Shown: positions 11,061 to 23,270 of the stretch, one piece after another | How the letters are laid out: each line of letters starts with the position of its first letter | Position numbering within the stretch: position 1 is the first letter of the stretch | Source of the DNA: Viscum album | Lineage: Eukaryota > Streptophyta > Magnoliopsida > Santalales > Viscaceae | Reading direction: 5' to 3' | NCBI GenBank assembly: GCA_963277665.1 | Contig: OY728159.1 | Location: 1,023,451,343-1,023,515,342, forward strand | Length of the DNA: 64,000 bases | The notes under the pieces: generated by a model | What the model was told of the DNA's origin: nothing | Databases searched by the model: none | Seen by the model: the letters and a program-made list of their open reading frames with translations, nothing else | Made by a program: the position numbers and the translations under genes

Positions 11061-12149
11061 ATATTCATATTTTTTTTGCTATAGGTAATGTTTATAAAAT
11101 TACCTTATAATTATATCTCTCACCGTCAACTTTCTGACATTCGAATCTCTAAGATAAATAATCTTCAATATCCACTTTGAGTTATCCCAATATAAATAAT
11201 CATTCAGATGCTTATACCTATTTTTACATCAAGGATGAATAAATAATTATGTACTGTGAGTTTAATAAAATTGTAACTACTTTAAATATGGTATTTATGG
11301 GACACATACACAGTAGAAAAACCATATCATTTTATTATAATAATTGTTGAAATCGGTAACATTTCTCACCATCTTATATTGTCATCATCCTCCTTGTATG
11401 CCTTATTAATCATCAAATTGATGGATGGTTGATCATTTATATGATATTAATTTCCACATGATTTTAGGTTTCATATTTTAAATATATGTATATATTGGAT
11501 CTATTTTAATCCTCGTCATGAAGAAACTCACATCATTCTTCCAATATAGAGCATAAAAATCATTATTCACCTCCCATGATGGTAATATATTATAAATTCA
11601 AAATAATTAATTAGTTAAATCAACAATTCGTACTTCATATTCAACTCTTTATTATTGAATATATATATCAAGAGTTTATTATCTATATTTAGGTATCATC
11701 TTTCACCATATTGATAATTCCTTGATGTCTTTAATGAAACATTATTGCTTCCCTCTCTATTTCATCTGTTAGGTAATTGTAATCATTTTTTTTTGCATGA
11801 GGCACATGATATTACTATATCATTTCCCATGAGAAAATAACCTAGACCATTTTATTCATCCCGATAGATCAAAAACCCTTCTCTAGAACATTGTAGTGTG
11901 GGAATATGTTCTTTTACTAACCTTATCTTAATCTCCATGAAATTTTCATCATATTCAAATATCCATAATAAAATAACCCCCTTCCTAGACAACATTGTTA
12001 TTAGATTAGATAGTATTTAGAAATATATCACAATGCCTTAATAGTGTCCTGATAACAAAGAAAAAAATGTATTTTGGTAATTATGGTTGGTTTTCGATAT
12101 TTATCAATAACATCCATCTTTAAAGATAGAATGATATTTCCTTTGTTGA

Positions 12150-12705
12150 GATTATATAACCAAATAATTATTCTTCTCGAAGCATAATGTCACACTTGGT
12201 AAATTTAGCATTCAAATTCCCCTTCCTTGATGTGTTCAGTAAAATTCTCAAATAGTCTTCATTTTCATCATATTTATTTGTATTTTAATGAATATCACTG
12301 ATAAAAACTACCATTAACAAATCAAGTTAACATATAATTAAAATATTCTCTAAATCCTTGAAGATATTGTGTAATTAGTATGTCTAAAAGGAATCACTAC
12401 AAATTGATAATGGCCAAACCTCATAAACAAAATCTAAGGTATATCCTCTTTAGTAACCCTGAATTGATGATATCTAAAACAAAGATAAATCTAAGAAAAG
12501 TATTGATTTCCTTGAAATTAATCAAAAAAACATTAATATGGGAAAATGATTTTTTCTTGATATTGACCATGTTATTTTTACAATAATCAATGCATAGTCA
12601 CATTAAATGATATTCCTTTTTAACAAAAGGAACATACACACCCCAAGGTGGCTCACTAGGGAATATGATTCCTTTTTAAATATAATCCATTAGTTACTAA
12701 TTCAA
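12150..12705 (-). pseudogene. Element D1 reverse transcriptase, heavily decayed
   Basis: On the minus strand from about 12690 downward one frame reads IIFPSEPPWGVYVPFVKK, then LCIDYCKNNMVNIKKK. This corresponds to the gypsy reverse-transcriptase block SPWGAPVLFVKK...CIDYRxLNxVTIKN. Further on, FGHYQFVVIPF (about 12420-12390) matches the YEFLVMPFGL block, and NAKFTKCDIMLREE (about 12210-12170) matches the AKFSKCEFWL block. The FMDD box is not clearly preserved. The region is AT-rich with stops in every frame, so the call rests on motif order. It shows that D1 is a minus-strand Ty3/gypsy element. Confidence 0.8.
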
Positions 12706-14550
12706 TAACTATAACTGAAACAGGATAATTACATATAGTGTTTTTGAAATAGGAGTAACACCAGATATGTTCTCTAATGAAAACACAGCTTCATTATTCA
12801 GAGGATTACTATGAAACTATTTAGAAAGGGATAAATTATATCCTATATAAAATGTATAATATTAATATTCAGTATCTCCTCATCATTTTGAGATAGATAC
12901 CACTATGGGATAAGAATAAAAAATCATCAGATAACATTAATTTTCATTTGATTTTTGTATTCATACTGGAATCGAAAAAAATTACAGGTTGACTTAGAAT
13001 ATGAAATGTGACTTCAAAACATTGGATATTGTTATAGGAACTATTTAAAAAATTTAATCCATTCCTAGAATCACATAAAATTAAAATGTTGGTTAATCAC
13101 ATAGTTTATAATAATAAAATTCCCACATACATCCATTAATGATAAATAGTTGACTTCATATGGGACCATTTTTTTATTATGAAATTTTACTACTGACTCA
13201 ATATCTATTCATTGAGGTTGTAATATGATACTCATAGAAAATTAATTTTATATACTAAAGAGGTTACATAAATAATAAAATAATACATTAGTTGTTCTTG
13301 AGTGTATGATATGTTTACAATTTACCACATAATTATCATAATCCACCCCCATGGTAGTTATATATTGATATGTTTATTTTTTATATAGAAATAAGAGGTT
13401 TTTGATACTGTGAATCATCTTAATGCTTTATATTCATGGGGTCTATAATAATTCTTATACTCCTTACATTTTAACCAGTGGAGTATGAGTTGTCCATTAT
13501 TTGGAATCTACTTTTCGTATATTTTATCATCAATCCTTGTTAATGCTTTTTGAAAATCATGGGCCTTATGATGAAAGATTTCACATTTAATTAACTCATA
13601 GTTCCATTAAAGTAATTACTTTGATATTTCATCCTGCATTTCCAAAACAAAGATGACTATAATTTAATTCAATTTTTTTATTTATTCAATTCTTTAGAAA
13701 CACCATAATTCTTTTCTAATCATGAACATGGAAATAATGAGTCTTAATTTTCCATTTTACCAAGAGAGAAATAAAAAAAATCTACCTTTCTACGAAAGTA
13801 TTTTATTTTAATTCATTTTATAGTGATTTTTTTATCAACCTCAAAATTGATTAATTTTTCTTTTTCATCATTATGATTAATAAAAAATCATACCTTTCAA
13901 GGGAGGAATAATTTACCTCATAGTTTCCAATGTCATAATCATCGTTATACTCAATATCATTGAATTCATTCTCTATTTTTGATAGTAGAATACATGGGAA
14001 ATAAATTCAAAAAAAATATCCTCTTAAAAAAATTTACTTTAGGGAGTAAATTCATTACACTTTCCTCATATTATTAACAAGTTTCCATAAATTATATTCT
14101 TCACTATATAAATTATAAATATATAATACAACACTTTAATTTTATGAGAAATAGAAAAAAAACATTAGTGGTATTGATCAATTTCTCAATGACTAGTGAA
14201 TAATAACACTCAATAAAAGATGTTTTATGTTTCATCATGAAAGGCTGAACATCACATTGTTTCCTCCTTTTTTAATTAGTAGCATAAAAATATTCTTGTA
14301 CTAATATTGTTGTGTGAGTTTAGAAAACATATTTTGTATTCCACCGTCCCTGAAATTTTTTTTGGTTTAGAAGATATTAATTATTTTCCTTTCAAATTCG
14401 TTTCTGTATGATACCTTATAGTTCCAACCATTGAATAAAACTAAAAATCATTATTTATGAATTAATTTACAAAAATTAGATTAATAATTATTATAATTAT
14501 GAAAAATTATTCATATAATGCATAAATAAAGACATATTATTTTCATTCTA
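12706..14550 (-). pseudogene. Element D1 probable gag-protease region, too decayed to read
   Basis: By position this should hold gag and protease, since it lies upstream of reverse transcriptase on the minus strand. The only coding hint is VTFHILSQPVIFF around 13030-12960, which resembles the F-x-I-P-G-x-P-x-x-F strand after the GMDWL motif in gypsy proteases. No zinc knuckle or active site could be read. The sequence is about three-quarters A/T and has stops in all frames. Confidence 0.35.
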
Positions 14551-17500
14551 TGACACCCTAGGTTTATCTGAGTTTATCTATAGTCCTTATCAATTAAAAT
14601 CCTTCATACTGATTCATAAATAAAATTTTAATTAAATAATGAATATATTTATGGTGTATCAAACTAGGTTCATATAAAGGGTGCATGTACCAAGAACCAG
14701 AATAATGGCGGAGATATAATCAACCAACTATTTTCAGGCCAATTATCCCTCACTTTACTATAATCACAAACAATTATATTATCTATAATGTGCTTTTATT
14801 TGATGAAATCCAAAAAATATATACCTTACCAAAAATTATAATATGTTAACATATACATAGGCATATCCTTAGGTTTTAACTAATGTCCTCTAAATATAAT
14901 CTACAAAAATAAAAAAACTGTACTTGGATATAAACTATGGTGACCTGTGAATTTGATAAATAAATGTTAAATTAATTTTGAGGAATATTCCATAAATATA
15001 ATAACATCACATTCCCCATAAAAATATTGTTTAAATGTATTTGGAGATGACATACATAAATATCACATTTAGGAGTAATAATCAACATCTCAAAAAAAAT
15101 CTGTCTCACATTGTTCCCTCTTTAACATACCCTCCTTAAAAATGTTCCTCATATACAAGGGAATAGATACAAAAGTAATGTTGAGCTCATATTCTCAATA
15201 AGTGTATTCAGGGGAGATATCAATTAATGATCATATCCAAGAATCAAAAAAATAATATGGGTATGTGATAATGATCGTAACATTAAAATTTTATAACCAA
15301 CCTATCAAAGATCATAATAAATAGACATATTAGGAATCTATAGAATTTAGAAATACATGAATAATATTATTAATGTATCATCATATTTGATTCATGAATC
15401 TTTATTTCAATTCATAAGCATAAAATCATTTCATAAAAAAGTGGTATCATTATAGGAACAGATTTTGTATCATAAATCATGGTTAAATACTATGACCATA
15501 GTATCATAGTAGATCAAGAATCCACACATATTTATTATATCTAAATATATCAAACAGCACCTCATGTTTCCTATATCATAGTGGCTCTTACGTCCCTACC
15601 TGTTTCCTATAGTGGATCGAGCACATCCTCTCATTTCCCATAACTATAGCATCAACTATAAGAATTTAATCATTTAATTTAGGGATTTAATATACCCAAC
15701 CATCATATAATGAAAACAAATATCTATATATCCATATAAAATAGAACATTCATCCTTTCATAAAAATCCCTACCCCTAAAAAATAAACAAGTTTCATAAA
15801 TATATCATAATTTCATCAAAGCCTAACCAATGGAAACTGAATAGGTTTTATAACCATATCATCATGGCTATCAAAAAACATACACCTAATGAATAATTAT
15901 GATATTAGTGAATCATATATCCAATAGATAATATGTAACATCCTAGGATATTATTATATAAGAAAAGTGTATTGAAAATATTTCTGGATTATATAATTTT
16001 GAAAAATCTCTCATCCATTTTCAAAAGTATTATATATTATATAAGAAGTTACACAACATTGTGGGAAAAATTTTCTTTTAAAAGGACCAAGAAAACATTT
16101 AATGGAATTGTTAAATCATTGATTAACCATGATTGTGAGAAATTTCATTTATGTTTTAGTTAATTAAACAATTATATTTCTCAAACCTTCAATAAAAGTA
16201 ACTCATTCAAAAAATGAAAAAAAGAATATTTGGAAACCATTTTGTAAAAATTAAATCATTGTTGAAAATTTATTTAATAAATAATTAAATAATAGTAATA
16301 AAAAAGGGGAACTTGTTATAAAACATGTATATACAAAAAATGGTTTTTAGAATCAAGGATGAGAACAAAGGATGACTTCTCTAAACAACATTAAGAAGAA
16401 TTTTGAGTACCAAATAGTGGAAAATGGTACTAATGATTTAAAAATATAAAAATAAATATAATTGAATAAAAATAAAATGGGTTTATCTGATAAGGATGTT
16501 ATAATTTCTCTGATGAAAATTCAAGGTTAAATATCCATGATTAAAATGGGATTGAAACATGAATCCCTTACTCATGTTTTATATTGCTTGCAACATGTTC
16601 AAACCTCCTATATAATAATTATATATTTATTATAAAAATATTATAGATCCATAATAATATATATTATTATGAATATTATTTACTTAAAACATTTTATAAC
16701 ATATTTGTAAACATTTATATATTAAAATAATTATTTTTGGTGATAACTATATAGTTTTTCATGTATTTTTAGTTTGGCTGTCCTGATACTTATACTATGA
16801 TCCCATTTCTAGAATCTCCAAAAACATTTTCCTTAAATGAGTATAATATTTTATATTTAAATACACTTTTATTAATATTCATATGTTGTGGTGATGAAGA
16901 ATGAATAACTTCACTTTGTTGTGAGAATAATATGTATATATAGATGAGTTATTTTTCTGATTTTCAATAGATGGAAGAAAAGAAAGATAAATAGAAATTA
17001 AAACATACAAAATGATAATCAAATCATGAATATCATACATATTTAATAAATATCTAATTATGACCCTCAATTTGAATAAGTGACAAAAACACATCAATTC
17101 TTGGATGTGGTAGTCCACGCATACACATGAGTGATGTTTTCTTTTCACATTTGTAGAAATGGAGGTGGATAATAGTTGTTCCATAATCATAATAACAACA
17201 TATTATATTTAAGATACCAAAATAATTATTTTAAAATATATTTAATAGATTTTATAGGAGTTAGATGAAAAAATAAAATAAAAAGTGCATGGTTACGAGT
17301 TATACATATTTTTTGATAAACATATATTGGCTTACACCACAAGCCCGGAATGGATGGTATTATGGAAATTAAAAAAAGTGATAGGTAGGGGAAAGGAAGA
17401 TAGGATGATATTATGGTTTTTCGGGGCCAATGTATAAGGATCAAAAATTTTGATTTTGGGATGAGTGGAGGTGACATTTTATAAGTGAGGGGATTCGCAC

Positions 17501-18760
17501 CATTAAAATTATATAAAGTATTAAATTAATATAATTTAGTTTTAAGATTCATGTTGTTCAATAATGATATATTTCAATGTTAAGATGAGGATAAGTTTAA
17601 ATATTCTCATTAAATAATACTTAGTCACGTTTAGGTGTGATTTTTACCATTATCTATTTATTTTAACTATATCGTCATAATTTTTCTAATTACGGTGTTA
17701 TAATAGTTTTTTTTTACTATTTAGGGATCATGAATTTTATTATAAAAGGATAATTGATTAATAAGTGAAAAATAGTTCACATTATCAACCATACCTCATT
17801 CACTTTCTAGAATAATATACTTCTATGAATTTATATTCATTTAATAATATATTATTTGTCATAATATACCATAAAGTCATTTATATGAGTATTTATATAT
17901 TTTTACATTAAGGAAAACTTGATTAAAATATTATTTAAATACAATCATTTAAACATACATATTATTCCATATTTATCTAATAATAACTAAAAAATAATAA
18001 TCCATCCATAATTTATTATTTTTTTTTTGACATTTATTATTTTATTTTTCTATTAGATGAACAAATACTTTATTTGCATTGCATAATCATTTAAGGAAAT
18101 TACTCAATTTATATAAATATTAAATAAATTATAGAGATTAAAAATTAAATTAACATAAAAAACACACATTTATAACTGAACAAAACAACGTTTATCCTTA
18201 TAAATAATAATTAGAGATATTAGAATAACGAGAGTGATAATTTGTATTTATAAATTGATTAAAATAATATAAAGGTCATTATCAAAGAAAATTTTCACCA
18301 TGTTTTTATATATTCAAATATTGGATGAGGTTGTACATATAAAACTCATACAGAAAAAATAAAGTAGGCATTAGATATATTTTTAAATCCTTATCACACT
18401 ATTTTTAACCATAATTACTTGATTGAAAATTATCATTGTGAAAAATATTTACCAATGTTAGTATTCATAATGAATAAAATTAGAGCTTCATAGTTAAATT
18501 TTTTGAATCACATACTTAAAAATATGGAATCCAATTTTCAATATTAACATTTAAGAATTTGTAAAAATTCATTTTAAAATAAGTGCACAAAACGCAACGA
18601 AACCCATTTTAAGAAGATTTTTTAATACATAAAACTTGATATATTCTAATATCATACCTAATATAATATATTAGATGAATGATGAATTTTTTTTACTTAA
18701 AATATAATATATACATTTCAATAAATTCATTCATCAATGATATTTAATTTATTAACATAC
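14551..18760 (-). repeat. L2: second D1-type LTR (approximate limits)
   Basis: The left limit is proposed at tgacaccctagg (14551). That lies about 1.9 kb from the reverse-transcriptase fingers motif, close to the 2.2 kb seen in element A. A tgtaacatcctagg at 15935 was considered but would leave too long an interior. L2 shares ordered blocks with L1 and L3, including a cctcatgtttcctatat-type repeat zone at about 15560-15660 and the ccctta box at 16565. The right limit near 18760 is set by comparison with the end of L1. It appears to be the 5' LTR of D1 on the minus strand. Confidence 0.45.
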
Positions 18761-19290
18761 AAATACATTTTTTGCATAAAATATTTTTCAATAAAATAAC
18801 TATTTTACTCCCAAAAGTGTTTATTATCATTTACAATAAATTGAATGATAGTTAATTAATTTTATAAATATATATACTATAAATTTTAATAATTTAGTTT
18901 GTATTTTTCCAACTAGATAATCCGTTGACTATGTGATTCCCAATGGAATTCTCGTTGACATCCGCTAGTTAAAATTATTATTTTTAACCCTAATTACAAA
19001 ATTACTATGAAAATAACGGTAAATCCAAATTCAATGTAATGTTGTGTAGAAAATAAATTATAAAAAAAAGAAAGTAAACATAAAAAAATGATCTACTGCT
19101 GATAATGAGATGAAGTATAATAATTATGTTGTGGTATGCATGTACTGTTGAGACAAACAATGAATGATATTATGGTCCTCAAATAATTATAAAATGATAA
19201 ACATTTTTCACTAATCCTATTCAAAGAAATTAAATTATTCAGATATTTGAGAAAATTCTTATATTGACAGAGTTTTCACTTTAGTGAACT
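18761..19290. other. AT-rich spacer, nothing recognised
   Basis: This stretch lies between the estimated end of L2 and the start of readable similarity between E1 and E2. It has no open frame of note, no clear repeat and no motif I recognise. It could hold the target-site duplication of D1 or the true edge of E1. Confidence 0.4.
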
Positions 19291-20299
19291 TTCAATGTTT
19301 GATGAACATTCTTTAGTTTAGAGATATTGATCATAAAATTAGAATTGATCAGTTAATTATAGATAAAATTCTATATTCCCTTTCAATTTTCAGTATATTG
19401 ATTTATGATCATGGGTGAAATGATTCAAAACAATCTCTAATAGGTTCATGATGATTAATATATATTGATACAAATAATTGAATAAATATAACACCAATAT
19501 TTAAATGCATTAAACAATTGAATTAATAGAAACATGATGGTTAAAAATAATTTATCTCATTGCAGTTTAATTTCCATAAATTATCATGCTATGAAAGGCA
19601 TGAAAAATGATTTAAAAAGCATGAAGAAATTGAATAGAATACATCTCTCATGATATTTACCCCTTCCTCCAGCTCCAACATCACATTAATTTCCTTCCCA
19701 ACCCCTTCGTTTTCTCCTGGTGTGTGATCCTGTGAATGATGCAATGTGATCTGATCCTATTTGTGAATAATGGATTGGAATTAGGTCCATGTGTGGATGA
19801 TCAAGGGTGGTGATTTATATCTCTATTTGATTCCTTACTTGTTTCCCCAAGAAAAAATTATAATTCATCTCGAGATCATTTTTTGGAATATTCTATCACA
19901 GTTTTTGTTCTCCCAACTTGTTTGACATGAAACACACAAGCATCATCTTCGGTCTTCCCCAAACAGTCTACTCATTCATATTTTTTCGCTTTATGTATTA
20001 TTTCATCATGTGACTATATTTAATCTCCATTAACTAACTATTCTCCTTGCAGATGGACTTGTGTTCCTTTTATAAGAGGGGTTTCCCTGGAAATCATTCT
20101 GAATTTTCCATGTGGGATTCAGGTTCTCCCTTTCATACGAAGAACATTCACTATTTCTAATATGGAATTTAGAAATATTTCAAGTAAGTGAATTTGAATG
20201 ATTATAAATTATAACATATAAGAACAATACAAATGAAACATAAATCATGGATTAAAATAGAATAAATGGATAAAAAAGTATATAATTTAGTAAAAAAAT

Positions 20300-21000
20300 T
20301 TGATGAAAAATAATGTATAAGCTTTCGAAGACACCTACTTGGAACATAAAAAAAATTAAAGAGTGTGTCTTTGAAATTAAATAAAATATAAACTATATGT
20401 CTAATATAAATGCAATATAAAACATGGATTAAACATATTAGAAATAGTTAAAAATAAAAAGTCGTTAATAAAAAATGTTGATGAAAAATAATTTATAAGG
20501 TTTCAAATCCACCAATATGAAACTAAAAAATGATTCAAGTATGTGGCATTGAAAGCCTATTAAATAAAAAAAATAAAGAAGAATATAAATGAAAATTAAA
20601 ATATTTGTTGAATGTATAATAAATAGTCAAAAATAGAATTAATTTCCTAGGAAATATTTGCTGATATTTTTTTACATGCTATCAATACAACCTAGTTGAA
20701 ACATAATATTGTTTAAAGTATAAATCATTGAATGTCTATAAAAAATAAACTACAATAAAAATATAAATGAAACATAAAACCAGAATTAATCATATAAGAA
20801 ATAGTATAATATTAAAATAATTTCACAGAAAATGTTGCTGAAAAATAATTTATATGTTTTCGAAATAACCTACGTGAAACGTAAAAATGATTCAAGTATG
20901 TGTCGTTGAAAGACTATAAAATATAAACTATTCGACGAATATAATCAAAATTTACAACATGGATTAAACATATAATAAATAGTTAAAAATTAATTGTTTA
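20300..21000 (+). repeat. Left arm of F: tandem ~177-bp units
   Basis: Four diverged direct repeats follow the outer terminal block. Each carries gatgaaaaataat, then a small hairpin flanked by ctttc...gaaag, then ataaactat, acatggattaaacatat and aaatagttaaaaat. Unit spacing by eye is 176, 175 and 183 bases. The outer hairpin sequences, such as cctacgtgaaacg ... attcaagtatgtg near 20870-20915, are still recognisable as inverted repeats. Confidence 0.75.
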
Positions 21001-22440
21001 ATTAGTAATTAAATTAATAATTATATAATTCTAAATTATGTAATAATTAATTTTTTAATCAGTAATAGAATTATAAATTATAAATTATTAATTATTAGTT
21101 ATATAATAAACTAGTTAATTTGTAATATCATTTATAACTTAATAAGAAATAATTATTAATATAATTATTTGCTATGTAATTATTAATCTTATAATAATTA
21201 ATTAGTTAATTAGTAATATATTTATTTATTAAAATTAATTAATTTAATAATTATTAATATAATTATGAATTATAACATTTTTAAGTAGTTATTTAGTAAT
21301 ATAACTACTAATAATAATTATTCATAATAATTAAAAATTATAAATAATTAATAATATAATAAATAGTGAGTAAATTAGTAAAATAATTGTTAAATATATA
21401 ATAATTAATTAGTTAATTATTAATATAATTATTAATTATATAATAATTAAATATATTAATAGTAATATAATTTTTATTTATAATAATTAATTAGTTAATT
21501 TGTAATATAATTACTAATTATATAATAACTGATTATTTAATAAGTAATATAATTATTACTTATATAATAATTATTTATTTATTTAGTAATATAATAATTA
21601 AATATGAAATAATTAATTATTTAATTAGTAGTATAATTAATCTGTAATAATTAATTAGTTAATTTGTTATGGAATTATTAATTATATAATAATTAATTAG
21701 TTATTTAGTTATATAAATATTAATTATATAATTATTACTTAGTTAATTAATATTATAATTATTAATTATTTAATTGTTAATTAGTTAATTATTAATAAAA
21801 TTATTAATTTTTATTACTAGTTATTAGTTATTAAAAATTAAGTCTTTTAATTATTATATAATTTATAATATGTTTGTATTAATTATAAATAATAATTATA
21901 TTACTATCGATCTAATTAAATATAATAAATAATTATATCAATGATTAATGAATTAATTATTCTATAATTATTAATTATTAATTATTAACTACAATTAACA
22001 AATATATTACAAATTGACTAATTTATTATTAATTATTAATTGCTAATTATTACATACATTATTAATTAATTAATTAATTATTATATAATAAATCATTATA
22101 TAATTAAAAATTAAAAATTAATAACTATTAATTTTAATTATGAATTATATTAATAAATATATAATAAAATATCAATTATTAAATATCAATTATTAATTGT
22201 TAATTTTATAATAATTAATTAGTTAATTAGTAATATAATTCTATATTTCGTAACAATAAATTAGTTAAATTGTAATATAATTATTAATTATATAATTAAT
22301 ACTTCTATTACAAATTAATTATTATACAATTTATAATGATATTAGTAATAAAATAATTAATAATATAATAAAAAATTATATTACTAATTAACTATTTAAT
22401 TATTATGTATTTAATAATAATATAATTAATAACTACATTA
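21001..22440. repeat. AT-rich minisatellite loop of F
   Basis: This 1.4 kb block is almost pure A/T and made of variants of taattagttaattagtaat joined to ataattattaattatataa. The period is roughly 42-45 bases and there are frequent inverted copies. It forms the loop between the two arms. Because the motif is itself close to its own complement, it could fold on either strand. It has no coding potential. Confidence 0.8.
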
Positions 22441-23270
22441 CAAATAAACTATTTTTTATTAACTATTTCTTATATATTCAATCCATGTTTTACTTTTCAT
22501 TTATATTTTTCTTATATTTTATATAATATATGCTTTCAAAGAAACATACTTGAAACATTTCTATGTTTCAAGTATGTGGATTTGAAAGATTATAAATTAC
22601 TTTTCTTCAATATTTTTTTTACTAAATTCATTTTATTATCGTTTTTTTATTATATATGTAATCTATGTTTTATGTTTCATTTATATTGGTATTATATTTT
22701 ACATTTTATAGTCTTTCAAGGACACATAATTGAAACACTTTTAAGTATCAAATCATTGGTTTGTAAATATTATACATTATTTCACATCAAAATTTGTTAC
22801 AAAATTCTCTTTATTTTTGACATCTTCTTATATGATTAATACATGTTTTGTGTATCATTTATATTGGTCTAATAGTTTATATTTTATTAGCTTTCAAAGT
22901 CACATACATGAAATATCTTTATGTTTTATGTATGTTTTGTTAAAAGATTTTAAATTATTTTTCATCATCATTTGTTATGAAATTCATTTTATTTTAAACT
23001 ATTTATTATATGTTTAATCCATGTTTTCTGTTTCTTTTATATTATCCTTAAGGTTTATATTTTATAGTAATTCATTATCACATACATGAATAATTTTTAT
23101 CTTTCATGTTGGTGTCTTTGAAAGCATATGAATAATTTTTCATCAAGATTTTTTTTTAATTATATTAATTTCCCATGATTTCATATATATTTAATCCGGG
23201 ATTTATGTTTCATATATGTTGGTATTATAGTTTATATTTCAAAATCATTATAATCAACATTCATGAAACA
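22441..23270 (-). repeat. Right arm of F: tandem units in inverted orientation
   Basis: These are the same units as the left arm, reversed. They carry attcaatccatgtttta, atttatattgg, tttatattttatag, ctttcaaag and a hairpin. The best-preserved hairpin is at 22544-22577: acatacttgaaacat, a 4-base loop ttct, then its exact complement. Outer arms ctttcaaa / tttgaaag extend it. Confidence 0.75.

Larger units (their letters stand above)
7749..18760 (-). mobile_element. Element D1: ancient minus-strand Ty3/gypsy element
   Basis: D1 comprises L1, integrase, reverse transcriptase, an unreadable gag region and L2, in the minus-strand order. CpG is almost absent and base composition is strongly A/T, as expected after long decay of methylated cytosines. 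Element A interrupts its left LTR. The integrase and reverse-transcriptase wording is closer to chromoviruses (PPWG...VKK...CIDY) than to the Athila-type protease found at 33 kb. D1 and D3 are therefore probably different lineages. Confidence 0.6.

Noticed and set aside
15935..15948. tgtaacatcctagg as the left edge of LTR L2
   Set aside because: It looks like an LTR end, but using it would put about 3.3 kb between LTR and reverse transcriptase and leave the repeat zone outside the LTR. tgacaccctagg at 14551 fits element A and B proportions better. The choice remains uncertain.
16879..17190. 103-codon minus-strand frame
   Set aside because: It has low-complexity composition with no motif and lies inside a D1-type LTR. 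Frames of this length occur by chance in a 64 kb window.
20300..23200. CRISPR-like array or centromeric satellite
   Set aside because: Repeats are long (~177 bp), diverged, arranged in two inverted arms and lack unique spacers. A satellite array would not be symmetric about a centre.
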